NCBI GenBank assembly: GCA_051003795.1
Contig: JBPCKZ010000216.1
Coordinates: 1 to 64,000 of the forward strand
Source: JALYXS01 sp051003795
Lineage (GTDB): Bacteria; Acidobacteriota; Terriglobia; Bryobacterales; Bryobacteraceae
Length of the DNA: 64,000 nt
Direction: 5' to 3'
The stretch's first letter is position 1; each line of letters begins with the position of its first letter. The translations under genes and the position numbers were made by a program. Positions 26,454-34,710 of this stretch are shown piece by piece. The notes below the pieces were generated by a model. It saw nothing but the letters and a program-made list of their open reading frames with translations. It had not been told where the DNA came from and did not search any database.

Positions 26454-27229
26454 GGATACGCGGTTTTACGCATCCGGTAGTCTTCAATCAAGGGCATCCG
26501 CACGATCCGGCACATTTCAAACAGGCGGGAGCGGGCGCGCGAGCCGATGCGATCCGAAAGCGTCGTCCGGTAATCGATCTTGCCCGGAACGGTAGCGGAG
26601 GGCTGCATCGCGCGGCCTCCGGCTTCCGCATCCGTGAGGTTCGAGGTCGCAATCAGCGGCTTCCGGTGGTTGCAGCGGTAGGTGACGATCGAAGTGACCG
26701 TGTCCTCGACCCAATCGGTCACGCGGTGCGCTCCGAGATCGTCCAGCAGAAGGATTTCAGCGTCCAGCGCAAATCGATACGCTTCTTTATCGCTCGAGCC
26801 CGACTGGGGATCGAATCCCGAGCGGATGCGGTCGAGCAAATTTTGGTAATCGAAGAACAGCCCTTCGTGGCCGCGCCCCATCAGGCAGCGCAGGGCCGCG
26901 ACGGCAAGATGCGTTTTGCCCGTGCCCGGGTCGCCCATTAACAAGAGGCCTGGACGCTTATCGTTCGGAAACTCCCGCAAGAACGATTTCACCAGCAGTA
27001 GAACATCCGCCAATTCCCGTTGCGCCATCGGATTATCGCGCGGAAGCGCGAACGTTTCTATTGAGGCATTGCGATAGAGAGGCGGAATTCCGGACGAATC
27101 TTCCAGGCGCCTGGCGCGCGATTCGCCGACGCATTCGCACCGTTCGGCGCCGGAAAGATCCTCGCGCTCGACGATTTTCCAACCGGTGCCGCGGCAGAAC
27201 GGACATGCGTCTTGCGCCATGAGTTCCAT
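26450..27229 (-). CDS. DnaC/IstB-like AAA+ ATPase, helicase-loader-like
   Basis: 259 aa. The N-terminus has a zinc-finger pattern (CPFCRGTGWK ... CECVG). Walker A is GDPGTGKTHLAVAAL, Walker B is ILLLDDLGAHRVTDW, and sensor-like IATSNLT follows, with an arginine-rich C-terminal part (LSDRIGSRARSRLFEMC). This matches DnaC / DnaI-type loaders and the related IstB proteins. No transposase is adjacent, so a chromosomal helicase-loading role is more likely. It overlaps the next gene by ATGA and starts 12 bp after the biotin-carrier gene, so it is part of the same unit. Confidence 0.85.
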   Translation of the reverse strand: MELMAQDACPFCRGTGWKIVEREDLSGAERCECVGESRARRLEDSSGIPPLYRNASIETFALPRDNPMAQRELADVLLLVKSFLREFPNDKRPGLLLMGDPGTGKTHLAVAALRCLMGRGHEGLFFDYQNLLDRIRSGFDPQSGSSDKEAYRFALDAEILLLDDLGAHRVTDWVEDTVTSIVTYRCNHRKPLIATSNLTDAEAGGRAMQPSATVPGKIDYRTTLSDRIGSRARSRLFEMCRIVRMPLIEDYRMRKTAYP

Positions 27230-27241
27230 TATCCCTTGCGG

Positions 27242-27640
27242 CTATTCGACCACGGCCAGAACCGTACCAGCGACGACGGCGTCGTTCTCTTTCACGGAAA
27301 TGGACGTAACACGGCCGGATCGCGCGGCTTTCAACTCATTCTGCATCTTCATGGCTTCAATTACGACAAGCCCTTGACCGGCCGTTACCTCTTCCCCAAT
27401 TTTGACGAGGACGCGAACGATTTTTCCGGGCATCGGGGCTTTAATGCTTTCCCGGCCCTCCGATTTCAGCAGCGGCTTCGCGGGATTCCAACGGCGCGGA
27501 TCTTGGAAGTCGACGCGAATCCGGCGGCCGTCCACGGATACCCGGTCTCCGTCTACAAGCACTTCGTAACTGCGGCCGTTGAGCAGAATGGAGTAAACGC
27601 CGGGCTCCACTTCGATGACATCCGGCTTGTCTTCACTCAT
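27242..27640 (-). CDS. Biotin carboxyl carrier domain protein
   Basis: 132 aa from the ATG at 27640, overlapping the biotin carboxylase stop by 8 bp. The C-terminal biotinyl domain (about residues 65-132) has the biotinylation site VIEAMKMQNEL, with Lys in EAMKM. The N-terminal part (VEPGVYSILLNGRSYEVLVD) resembles the segment preceding the biotinyl domain in acyl-CoA or pyruvate carboxylase subunits. It carries the carboxybiotin for the partner carboxylase. The matching carboxyltransferase is not in the window. Confidence 0.9.
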   Translation of the reverse strand: MSEDKPDVIEVEPGVYSILLNGRSYEVLVDGDRVSVDGRRIRVDFQDPRRWNPAKPLLKSEGRESIKAPMPGKIVRVLVKIGEEVTAGQGLVVIEAMKMQNELKAARSGRVTSISVKENDAVVAGTVLAVVE

Positions 27641-29069
27641 TGCAAAACGTGCGCCATTGCGAAACGGAAACCGCCGGCTTACGCGCGCGGCTCGGTATTG
27701 CGGCCACCAGAATCTCGTCCGGCTTTGGGGCCGGCGGCCGGCGCGCGAAGAAGCCGTCGAGAAAACCGGTATGAAGATTGCCCGCGCGGAATTCCGGATC
27801 TTCCAAGACGGCTTTGAAGAAGTCCAGATTGGTTTCGATTCCCGAGATGTAATATTCATCGAGCGCCCGCAGCATACGGGCCGTGGCCTGCTCCCGCGTA
27901 GCGGCCCAGACGGAGAGCTTCGCGAGCATTGGATCGAAATCGAGCGGGACGGTCCAGCCGGAATACACGCCCGAGTCCAGTCGAATGCCGGGGCCGGCGG
28001 GTTCGGAAAGCCGCGTAATTTTGCCGGGCGAAGGGAAAAACCGGTTCTCCGGATCTTCCGCATAAATGCGGCATTCGATAGCCGCTCCGCGCCACTGCAC
28101 GTCGTCCTGCCCAATCGAAAGCTTTGCGCCCGCGGCGATTTCGATTTGCATCCGCACCAGGTCGAGGCCGGTTACGAGCTCCGTCACGGGATGCTCGACT
28201 TGTAATCGCGTATTCATCTCAAGGAAGTAGAATTTGCGGTCGGCATCCACCAGAAATTCGACCGTGCCCGCGTTGTAATATCCCGCGGCCTTCGCGGCCC
28301 GGATGGCGGCCTGCCCCATGGCGTCGCGCATCCCGGGATGCACCGCGACCAGCGGGGAAGGGCACTCCTCGATCACCTTTTGATGGCGGCGTTGAATGGA
28401 GCACTCGCGCTCCCCGAGGTGAATCATGTTGCCGTGCCGGTCGCCGATCAGTTGGATCTCGATATGGCGCGGGTTCTCGATCAGCTTTTCGATGTAGACC
28501 GCAGGGTCGCGAAATGCGCGTTCGGCCTCGCTCGAAGCGCCTCGAAAGGCGGATTCGAGATCCTCTTCGCGATCCACGCGCCGCATCCCTTTGCCGCCCC
28601 CGCCCGCCACGGCTTTAAGCATCACGGGATAGCCGCACTGTCGCGCGAAGGAGAGAGCTTCCCCAGGTTCGGCGAGGCCTTCACGCGTGCCGGGAACGAT
28701 CGGCGCGCCCGCTTCGGATGCGACGCGCCGGGCTCCGGTTTTCGAACCCATGATGCGGATCGATTGCGACGAGGGACCGATGAATGCGATGCCGGATTGT
28801 TCACAGGCGGCGGCGAAATCGGCATTCTCGCTAAGGAAGCCGTAGCCCGGGTGAATCGCATCGGCTTGATGGGCTTTTGCGGCTCGCAGGATTTCTTCGA
28901 TATCGAGATAGCTGTCGACGCGCTCGGCTTCATCCGCCTTGCGGACGTGAAGCGCCGGGCGATCGACATCCGAATAGACGGCGATGGAAGCGATGCTCAT
29001 TTCACGAAGCGCGCGGATGACGCGCACGGCGATCTCACCCCGATTCGCGATCAGAATCTTCTTGAACAT
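27633..29069 (-). CDS. accC: Biotin carboxylase
   Basis: 478 aa from MFKKILIANRGEIAVRVIRA at 29069. The ATP-grasp core is visible: glycine loop KAVAGGGGKGMRRV, HIEIQLIGDRHGNMIHLGER, EMNTRLQVEHPVTE, and the C-terminal barrel SGVYSGWTVPLDFDPMLAKL. It carboxylates biotin on the carrier encoded by the overlapping next gene. Length is slightly more than E. coli AccC. The separate carrier and carboxylase suggest an acyl-CoA, methylcrotonyl-CoA or pyruvate carboxylase; the product cannot be chosen without the carboxyltransferase. It starts 5 bp after the upstream membrane-protein gene. Confidence 0.9.
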   Translation of the reverse strand: MFKKILIANRGEIAVRVIRALREMSIASIAVYSDVDRPALHVRKADEAERVDSYLDIEEILRAAKAHQADAIHPGYGFLSENADFAAACEQSGIAFIGPSSQSIRIMGSKTGARRVASEAGAPIVPGTREGLAEPGEALSFARQCGYPVMLKAVAGGGGKGMRRVDREEDLESAFRGASSEAERAFRDPAVYIEKLIENPRHIEIQLIGDRHGNMIHLGERECSIQRRHQKVIEECPSPLVAVHPGMRDAMGQAAIRAAKAAGYYNAGTVEFLVDADRKFYFLEMNTRLQVEHPVTELVTGLDLVRMQIEIAAGAKLSIGQDDVQWRGAAIECRIYAEDPENRFFPSPGKITRLSEPAGPGIRLDSGVYSGWTVPLDFDPMLAKLSVWAATREQATARMLRALDEYYISGIETNLDFFKAVLEDPEFRAGNLHTGFLDGFFARRPPAPKPDEILVAAIPSRARKPAVSVSQWRTFCNE

Positions 29070-29074
29070 GCCCG

Positions 29075-29596
29075 TCACGATCTTCTTACCGCCCGAAGCA
29101 ATTTCCGTCCCGACACGATCGCGATCGCGAAGAAAGCGGCGAAGCTGATCGCAACCACCGTCCACCGCCGCCGAGGAGACAAATACCCCGCTGTAACCCC
29201 GGTTGAGCCTGAAAAATCGAGGGCCAAATGGAGATGCACCGAAGCCGGGGCGCGCGCTTGCGGACTGCTCGCAATCACGATGGCGTACTCGCCGGGCGAC
29301 TGCACGGGCAAGCGCAATTCGCCCTTTGTTTCATAACCGGTGGAAGCCAACGATTCATGCGGCTTCGAAAAAAGGAACTGCCGCAAATCGCCCTTGGCGA
29401 TGAGTTCCAGGCGCACTCCCGGGCCGCCCGAAACCACCTGGAAGCTGCATTCAACGGCCACGGGCCGCTGCTTCAAAACGAATTCCACGAAGCGCCATTC
29501 ATGCGCCGGAATCTGGTAAACGTCGTCGGTGAGAATGGCTCGCGGCGCGTTTGCGAGCCACGCGGCGAGCCAGAGAAAAACGGCGGCGAATTTCAT
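29075..29596 (-). CDS. Small single-pass membrane protein
   Basis: 173 aa. A signal peptide (FAAVFLWLAAWLANAPRA) and a C-terminal transmembrane helix (VVAISFAAFFAIAIVSGRK) flank a soluble beta-rich domain (about residues 25-130) that vaguely resembles GOLD/emp24-like sandwich folds. No catalytic motif is seen. Its start overlaps the amidohydrolase stop (ATGA) and its end is 5 bp from accC, so it is co-transcribed with both. Function unknown. Confidence 0.65.
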   Translation of the reverse strand: MKFAAVFLWLAAWLANAPRAILTDDVYQIPAHEWRFVEFVLKQRPVAVECSFQVVSGGPGVRLELIAKGDLRQFLFSKPHESLASTGYETKGELRLPVQSPGEYAIVIASSPQARAPASVHLHLALDFSGSTGVTAGYLSPRRRWTVVAISFAAFFAIAIVSGRKLLRAVRRS

Positions 29597-31239
29597 TCCG
29601 AGTGGACGATCGCGCCATTCAAAACCGTCATGGTCACGCGCGTTTTCCAGATCTCCGCGGCGGGTATCTTCATAATGTCGCCCGAGAGCATGACGAAATC
29701 GGCCAGTTTTCCGGGGGTAAGCGAACCCTTTTCGTTTTCTTCGAAAGCGGCGTACGCGCCCTCGATGGTCCAGCTTTTGAGTGCCTGTTCACGCGTCATG
29801 CGCTGATCGGGGAACCAGCCGCCCGGGGGATTTCCTTGGTGATCCTGGCGCGTTACGGCGGAGAAGAATCCCCAAATCGGATTCGGATTTTCCACCGGGA
29901 AATCGGAGCCGTTCGGCACGCGCACGCCCAATTTCAGGAAGGTTTGCCAGGCGTATGCGCCCTGGATTCGTTCCGGTCCCAGGCGCGTTACCGCCCAGCC
30001 CATGTCGCTGGTGGCGTGGGTCGATTGCATGGAGGCGATAACGGAATACTCGCGAAAGCGCGCGAAATCGTCCGGCGCGATCACCTGGGCGTGTTCGATC
30101 CGGAATCGCTTATCGTTCGGGCCTTTCAGGGCGGCGGCATAGGCATTCAGGACCGTGCGATTCGCCCGATCGCCGATGGCGTGCGTATTCACTTGGAAAC
30201 CACGCGCCACCGCTTCGAGGGCGACGCGGCGGATGGACGCCTCATCCAAAATCAGCAGTCCCGAGTTGCCGGGATCGTCCGTATAGGGCTGAAGGAGCGC
30301 CGCGCCGCGCGATCCAAGCGCGCCATCGGCCACCAGCTTGATGCTTCGAATGGTGAGGCGCTCGCCAATCTCCGGGCGGCGATTGTTTTTCCAAGCGGTG
30401 TCCCAGACCGCCCCGGCGATCATTGCATAAACCCGTACCGGTAGCTCATTTCGCGCGATCAAAGCGCGATACGCGGCGATATCGGCTTCGTCCACTCCGG
30501 CATCATGCACCGTCGTCAAACCCAGGCGGGCGCATTCCCTGGCGGCTCGCGCGATGCGTCGCTCGTTCTCCCGTGGCGTGGGCGCGGGAATCTTCCGCTC
30601 CACTAAACCCTGTGCCCGGTCGATGAAAACTCCGGTCGGGGCGCCGGAAGCGTCGCGCACGATTTTGCCGCCGGCGGGATCGGGAATCGAGCCGTTAATG
30701 TCCGCCAAATCGAGCGCCTTTCGGTTCACCCAGGCGGCGTGGCCGTCCACGCGCGTGAGAAAAACGGGGTTGTCCGGCGCGGCGGCCGAGAGTCCCTGGG
30801 AGGTGGGGAACCGCTTGCCGGGCCAGAGATTCTGGTCCCAGGCGCGGCCCCGAATCCATTCGCCGGGCTTGCGGTCATGCGCCGCGAGGCGGACCTTCTC
30901 GACGATTTCCGCTTCCGATTTCGCGGCGCGAAGATCCAGCGTCTCCGGATTATCGCCTAGGCTGTCGCCTAAGCTGCGCATGTGCGCGTGGCAATCGATC
31001 AGCCCCGGAAGTATCGTCGCGCCGCGGGCGTCGATGCGTTTGGTGGCGGTATAGCGCGAAAGGTCGTCTCCGACGGCCAGAATTCTGCCGCTTTTCACCG
31101 CAATCGACGATGCCGAAGGACGGGCCTCATCCACCGTATAAACGTGCGCGTTCACGACGACCAGATCGGCCGTTTGGGCATGGCAATGAATCGCCGCGAC
31201 CGCCATCCAACAGCGCAACGAGAACCCGCCCCAACCCAT
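29593..31239 (-). CDS. Exported amidohydrolase (YtcJ-like)
   Basis: 548 aa from the Met at 31239, with a hydrophobic leader (LRCWMAVAAIHCHAQ). Metal-binding HxH is in LPGLIDCHAHMRSLGD; other features are TRVDGHAAWVNRKALD, NTHAIGDRANRTVL, RIEHAQVI and the C-terminal GSDFPVENPNPIWGF. This is the composite beta-sandwich and TIM-barrel layout of YtcJ-like amidohydrolases. The substrate is unknown. It heads the minus-strand series; only 20 bp separate its start from the divergent MauE-thioredoxin gene. Confidence 0.85.
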   Translation of the reverse strand: MGWGGFSLRCWMAVAAIHCHAQTADLVVVNAHVYTVDEARPSASSIAVKSGRILAVGDDLSRYTATKRIDARGATILPGLIDCHAHMRSLGDSLGDNPETLDLRAAKSEAEIVEKVRLAAHDRKPGEWIRGRAWDQNLWPGKRFPTSQGLSAAAPDNPVFLTRVDGHAAWVNRKALDLADINGSIPDPAGGKIVRDASGAPTGVFIDRAQGLVERKIPAPTPRENERRIARAARECARLGLTTVHDAGVDEADIAAYRALIARNELPVRVYAMIAGAVWDTAWKNNRRPEIGERLTIRSIKLVADGALGSRGAALLQPYTDDPGNSGLLILDEASIRRVALEAVARGFQVNTHAIGDRANRTVLNAYAAALKGPNDKRFRIEHAQVIAPDDFARFREYSVIASMQSTHATSDMGWAVTRLGPERIQGAYAWQTFLKLGVRVPNGSDFPVENPNPIWGFFSAVTRQDHQGNPPGGWFPDQRMTREQALKSWTIEGAYAAFEENEKGSLTPGKLADFVMLSGDIMKIPAAEIWKTRVTMTVLNGAIVHSE

Positions 31240-31259
31240 TCGACTAATATAGAAGATAT

Positions 31260-32186
31260 ATGAGAAACGGCGTAGTCTCGCCCGAGGCGGCGCTAGTTCC
31301 ACTTGAAAAAACTCGTTGGAAAAGCGCCGTAAACTGGATCGCAGCGGTGCTGATTGCGCTCATCCTGCTGATTGCGGGACTCTGGAAAATTACCGACCCC
31401 ACGGGCGCCGGAGTGCGCTTGGCGCAAGCGAAAGTGCCTGAGAGTTTGAGCGTCCTTGCCGCCGTAACGCTCGGCACGACGGAAACTTTTGCAGGCGTTT
31501 TATTGCTGGTTCCGCGATTTCGAAAATGGGGCGCATGGCTGGGCGCGGCCCTGTTGCTCGCGTTCATGGTTTTCATCGGCATCCACTACAACGAACTTCG
31601 CGGCGCGGAGTGTTCCTGCTTTCCCTGGGTAAAGCGCGCGGTCGGTCCGGGGTTCTTCGTGGGAGATGGAATCATGTTATTGCTTGCCGTAATCGCGGGC
31701 GTTTGGGCCAGGCGATCGGATAGCCTACGCGGAGCGGCGCTGGTTCTGGCCGCCGTTGGCGTGTTCGCGCTGATCTCCTATGGGGTCGCGGCCACGCGTC
31801 AGACCGGAACAAAGGCGCCCGACGCGATCGCGGTCAATGGCAAGCCCTACTCGATTCGGGAAGGCAAAGTTCTCATCTATTTCTTCGATCCCGAATGCAT
31901 GCATTGCCTCGAAGCGGGCCGCCGCATGGCCAAGCTGAATTGGGGGGACACGCGGATCGTGGGCGTGGCCGTGGCGCAGCCGCGATTCGCGAGGGCATTC
32001 ATGGAGAAAGATACCGGACTGAAGGGCGTTATCTCCACCGATTTCCCGCTGCTGAAGAAGACGTTTCCATATACATCGACGCCAGCCGGCGTCGCGATCG
32101 AGAACGGGCATGAAAAAGCGATGCTCTCGCGGTTCGAAGGCGACGAACCGGCGGCGACATTGAAGAAGCTCGGGTTTGTATACTAA
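31260..32186 (+). CDS. MauE/DoxX-like membrane protein fused to a thioredoxin-like domain
   Basis: 308 aa. Four or five transmembrane helices fill residues about 20-180 with a MauE-like cysteine segment (ECSCFPWVKRAVGPGFF). Residues about 190-308 form a thioredoxin-like domain with CMHC as the redox motif (YFFDPECMHCLEAG) and a cis-Pro region (TSTPAGVAI). Such fusions pass reducing or oxidising equivalents across the membrane. No obvious partner is adjacent. It starts 20 bp from the divergent amidohydrolase gene. Confidence 0.7.
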   Translation: MRNGVVSPEAALVPLEKTRWKSAVNWIAAVLIALILLIAGLWKITDPTGAGVRLAQAKVPESLSVLAAVTLGTTETFAGVLLLVPRFRKWGAWLGAALLLAFMVFIGIHYNELRGAECSCFPWVKRAVGPGFFVGDGIMLLLAVIAGVWARRSDSLRGAALVLAAVGVFALISYGVAATRQTGTKAPDAIAVNGKPYSIREGKVLIYFFDPECMHCLEAGRRMAKLNWGDTRIVGVAVAQPRFARAFMEKDTGLKGVISTDFPLLKKTFPYTSTPAGVAIENGHEKAMLSRFEGDEPAATLKKLGFVY

Positions 32187-32191
32187 GTCGC

Positions 32192-32728
32192 ATGGGTAGT
32201 TCAGTCGCCAACGCTCTTATTTCCGTTGAAGAGTATCTGTCCAACCCCGCTTACGAGCACTGCGAATATATCGACGGCGAGATCCAGGAGTTGAACTTGG
32301 GCACCTATTCGCACTCGGGAATTCAGATGAGGTGTGGGCGGAAACTCCTTGAATATTTTGATTCCAGACCGGGGGGTTACGTTGGAAGCGAGTTGCACTG
32401 CCGTCTTCAAATCGGGGGGACGGTGCGTTTTCGCCTCCCTGACATAGCGGTCGTACTGGGCACTCGTTCGGGCAAGTATCTCGACCGTGGTCCCGACCTC
32501 GTAGTGGAAATCCGTTCGCCCGAAGACTCGATCGCTTCGCAATTCCGCAAGCTCGACGATTACTTCGCGAATGGAACCAAACTCGCGTGGATCGTCCTTC
32601 CCGAGGAGATGTCCGTTTTTGTCGTGCAGCCGGATGGAAACGTGCGTACCGTGGTCTCGGGCGAAGCGCTCGATGGCGGCGCGGTGCTGCCGGACTTGAG
32701 AATCGAAATCGATTACCTGTTCTCCTGA
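32192..32728 (+). CDS. Uma2-family putative endonuclease (DUF820)
   Basis: 178 aa. The family core ISVEEYLSN, HCEYIDGEIQEL is followed by PDIAVVLG and DLVVEIRSPEDS with K in FRKLDDY, the D...E...K arrangement of PD-(D/E)XK nucleases. Uma2 proteins are multiplied in cyanobacteria and Acidobacteriota; their role is unknown. It starts 5 bp after the MauE-thioredoxin stop. A frameshifted near-duplicate follows 15 bp downstream. Confidence 0.85.
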   Translation: MGSSVANALISVEEYLSNPAYEHCEYIDGEIQELNLGTYSHSGIQMRCGRKLLEYFDSRPGGYVGSELHCRLQIGGTVRFRLPDIAVVLGTRSGKYLDRGPDLVVEIRSPEDSIASQFRKLDDYFANGTKLAWIVLPEEMSVFVVQPDGNVRTVVSGEALDGGAVLPDLRIEIDYLFS

Positions 32729-32743
32729 CCAATCCTCGCCCCC

Positions 32744-33255
32744 GTGACCGTTGAAGAGTATCTCTCCAACTCCGCTTACAAACGCTGCGAATACATCGAC
32801 GGCGAAACCCTGAAATTGAACGGGGGCACTCGTGCGCATTCGCGAATTCGGGGAATATGTTTCCGCCAACTCGATGCGTTTTTCGATACTCGCCCGGACG
32901 GATACGTCGGACTGGGATTGCATTGCCGCCTGAGAATTCGCGGCGAAACTCGTTTCCGCTTACCGGATGTCGCAGTGGTTCTGGGGAAAATTTCCGGTGA
33001 GTATCTCGATCGCGGTCCGATCTTGTGGTTGAAATCCGTTCACCCGAAGACTCTATCGCATCGCAGTTTCGCAAGCTCGACGACTATTTCGCAAATGGAA
33101 CGAAACTCGCGTGGATCATCTTACCCGAGGAGATGTCCGTGTTCGTCGTTCAGCCTGACGGAAACGCGCGGGCCGTGGTGTCCGGTAAAACGATTTCTGG
33201 CGGAACGGTGCTGCCGGAGTTGAAAATCGCTGTCGACTGCCTCTTCTCCCGATAA
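32744..33255 (+). pseudogene. Uma2-family gene copy, single-base frameshift
   Basis: A tandem copy of the preceding Uma2 gene. Frame 1 reads from a GTG at 32744 (TVEEYLSNSAYKRCEYIDGE) to EYLDRGPI; the rest (VEIRSPEDSIASQFRKLDDY) continues in another frame to 33255. Comparison with the intact copy (GGTCCCGACCTC there, GGTCCGATCTT here) places a one-base deletion near 33020. The second half keeps all nuclease residues, so decay is recent or the base was miscalled. Confidence 0.85.
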
Positions 33256-33278
33256 AGCGCCGGTTATAATTCAAACGA

Positions 33279-34115
33279 ATGGACGTCTACGACGAGCTGA
33301 TCCGCTTGCGGCGGCTTGGGCAAAAATCCGCCATCGCCACCATCGTGCAAGTCCACGGGTCGATCCCGAGTTTTGAAAGCGCCAAGCTGCTGGTTCGCGA
33401 AGACGGCTCGATGATCGGCACTATCGGCGGCGGCTGCGTGGAAGCCGAAGTATGGAATGCCGCGCGCGAAGTAATGGAAACCGAAAAGCCCCGGCATCTC
33501 AGCTTCAACCTGGGCCAGGATGCGGCTTACGACAATGGGTTGATCTGCGGCGGGCAGCTGGATGTGTTCGTCGAGCCGGTGATCCCGCCGCCGCGCGCAT
33601 TCATTTTCGGCGCGGGGCATATTTCGAAAAGCCTGTCGAAAGTCGCGGCCATGGCCGGCTTTTCGCCTAGCATCGTCGACAATCGCGAAAGTTTCGCGAA
33701 CCGCGATCGCTTCCCCGAAGCCGACGAGATTTTCGCCGAAGAGTACGAGGACGTTTTTCCCAAGCTGAATATCGTCGAGACCAGCTACATCGTCATTGTC
33801 ACCCGCGGCCACCGCGACGACATGCGGGTGCTTCGCTGGGCCGTTACGACGCCGGCGCGCTATATCGCGATGATCGGCAGCAAGCGAAAAGTGTTCAACG
33901 TGGTGAAGGAACTCGAAAAAGAAGGCATTCCGCGCCACGCCATGGAGCGCGTGTTCGCTCCAATGGGCTTCGACATCGGCGCGATCTCTCCCGAAGAGAT
34001 TGCGATTTCCGTGGCCGCCGAGATGATTGCCGTGCGCCGGAACCCGGACGCGGATTGGCGCGCGCTCTCGAAATCGATTTTCACGGATGAGCGCCTTCGT
34101 TCGTTGTTGAAGTGA
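33279..34115 (+). CDS. XdhC/CoxI-family molybdenum-enzyme maturation protein
   Basis: 278 aa. The N-terminal domain has VHGSIPSFESAKLLVREDGS and GTIGGGCVEAEVW; the C-terminal Rossmann domain has FIFGAGHISKSLSKVAAMAG and AMIGSKRKV. XdhC inserts the sulfurated molybdenum cofactor into xanthine dehydrogenase-type hydroxylases. The conserved CGG is in GLICGGQLDVF. Its partner hydroxylase genes are not in the window. The MobA-like gene starts 7 bp downstream. Confidence 0.9.
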   Translation: MDVYDELIRLRRLGQKSAIATIVQVHGSIPSFESAKLLVREDGSMIGTIGGGCVEAEVWNAAREVMETEKPRHLSFNLGQDAAYDNGLICGGQLDVFVEPVIPPPRAFIFGAGHISKSLSKVAAMAGFSPSIVDNRESFANRDRFPEADEIFAEEYEDVFPKLNIVETSYIVIVTRGHRDDMRVLRWAVTTPARYIAMIGSKRKVFNVVKELEKEGIPRHAMERVFAPMGFDIGAISPEEIAISVAAEMIAVRRNPDADWRALSKSIFTDERLRSLLK

Positions 34116-34122
34116 GATTGCC

Positions 34123-34710
34123 GTGAAACCCGCCGGACTGATTCTTTCCGCCGGCGAATCCCGGCGCATGGGCCGCGCGAAAGCCCTACTCGAATTTAAT
34201 GGCGAAACGTTTCTCGATGGCTTGATTGCGCGGTTCGCGGCCGTTTGCGATCCCGTGATTGTCGTGCTGGGCCATCAACCCGGCGCCATACTGTCCGGGA
34301 TACGGCGCGCGTCGGAAGCCAGGTTTGTGGTCAATCCGCGGCATGCGCTGGGCCAGCTTACTTCGATGCAAGCCGGGTTGCGCGCGTTGCCTCCCGGCAC
34401 CGGCGGCGTGGTGTTCACGCTCGTCGATCATCCAAACGTCCCGGCCGGCACGCTGCGTGCATTGCTCGCGCATTCGGATGCGCTCCTGGCGATTCCCGTC
34501 CACCTTGAGCGCCGGGGCCATCCGATCTTTTTCCGCTCCGAATTGATCCCCGAATTTCTCGCACTGCCGCCGGACGGCCAGGCGCGCGACGTAGTCCGGC
34601 GCCATCGGGACGAAACGGTTTACGTCCCGATCGACGATCCGGGTATCCTGGACGACATCGACGATCCGGCGGCTTACGAATCGTTGACGAACGCGCGCGT
34701 GAACGCATGA
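34123..34710 (+). CDS. MobA/MocA-like nucleotidyltransferase
   Basis: 195 aa, GTG start. The N-terminal signature LSAGESRRMGRAKALLEF matches molybdopterin nucleotidyltransferases, and TLVDHPNVP takes the place of the usual DQP motif. It most likely attaches CMP (or GMP) to the molybdenum cofactor for the hydroxylase served by XdhC. It overlaps the AsmA-like gene by ATGA. The altered metal/nucleotide motif means the choice between CTP and GTP cannot be read here. Confidence 0.85.
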   Translation: MKPAGLILSAGESRRMGRAKALLEFNGETFLDGLIARFAAVCDPVIVVLGHQPGAILSGIRRASEARFVVNPRHALGQLTSMQAGLRALPPGTGGVVFTLVDHPNVPAGTLRALLAHSDALLAIPVHLERRGHPIFFRSELIPEFLALPPDGQARDVVRRHRDETVYVPIDDPGILDDIDDPAAYESLTNARVNA

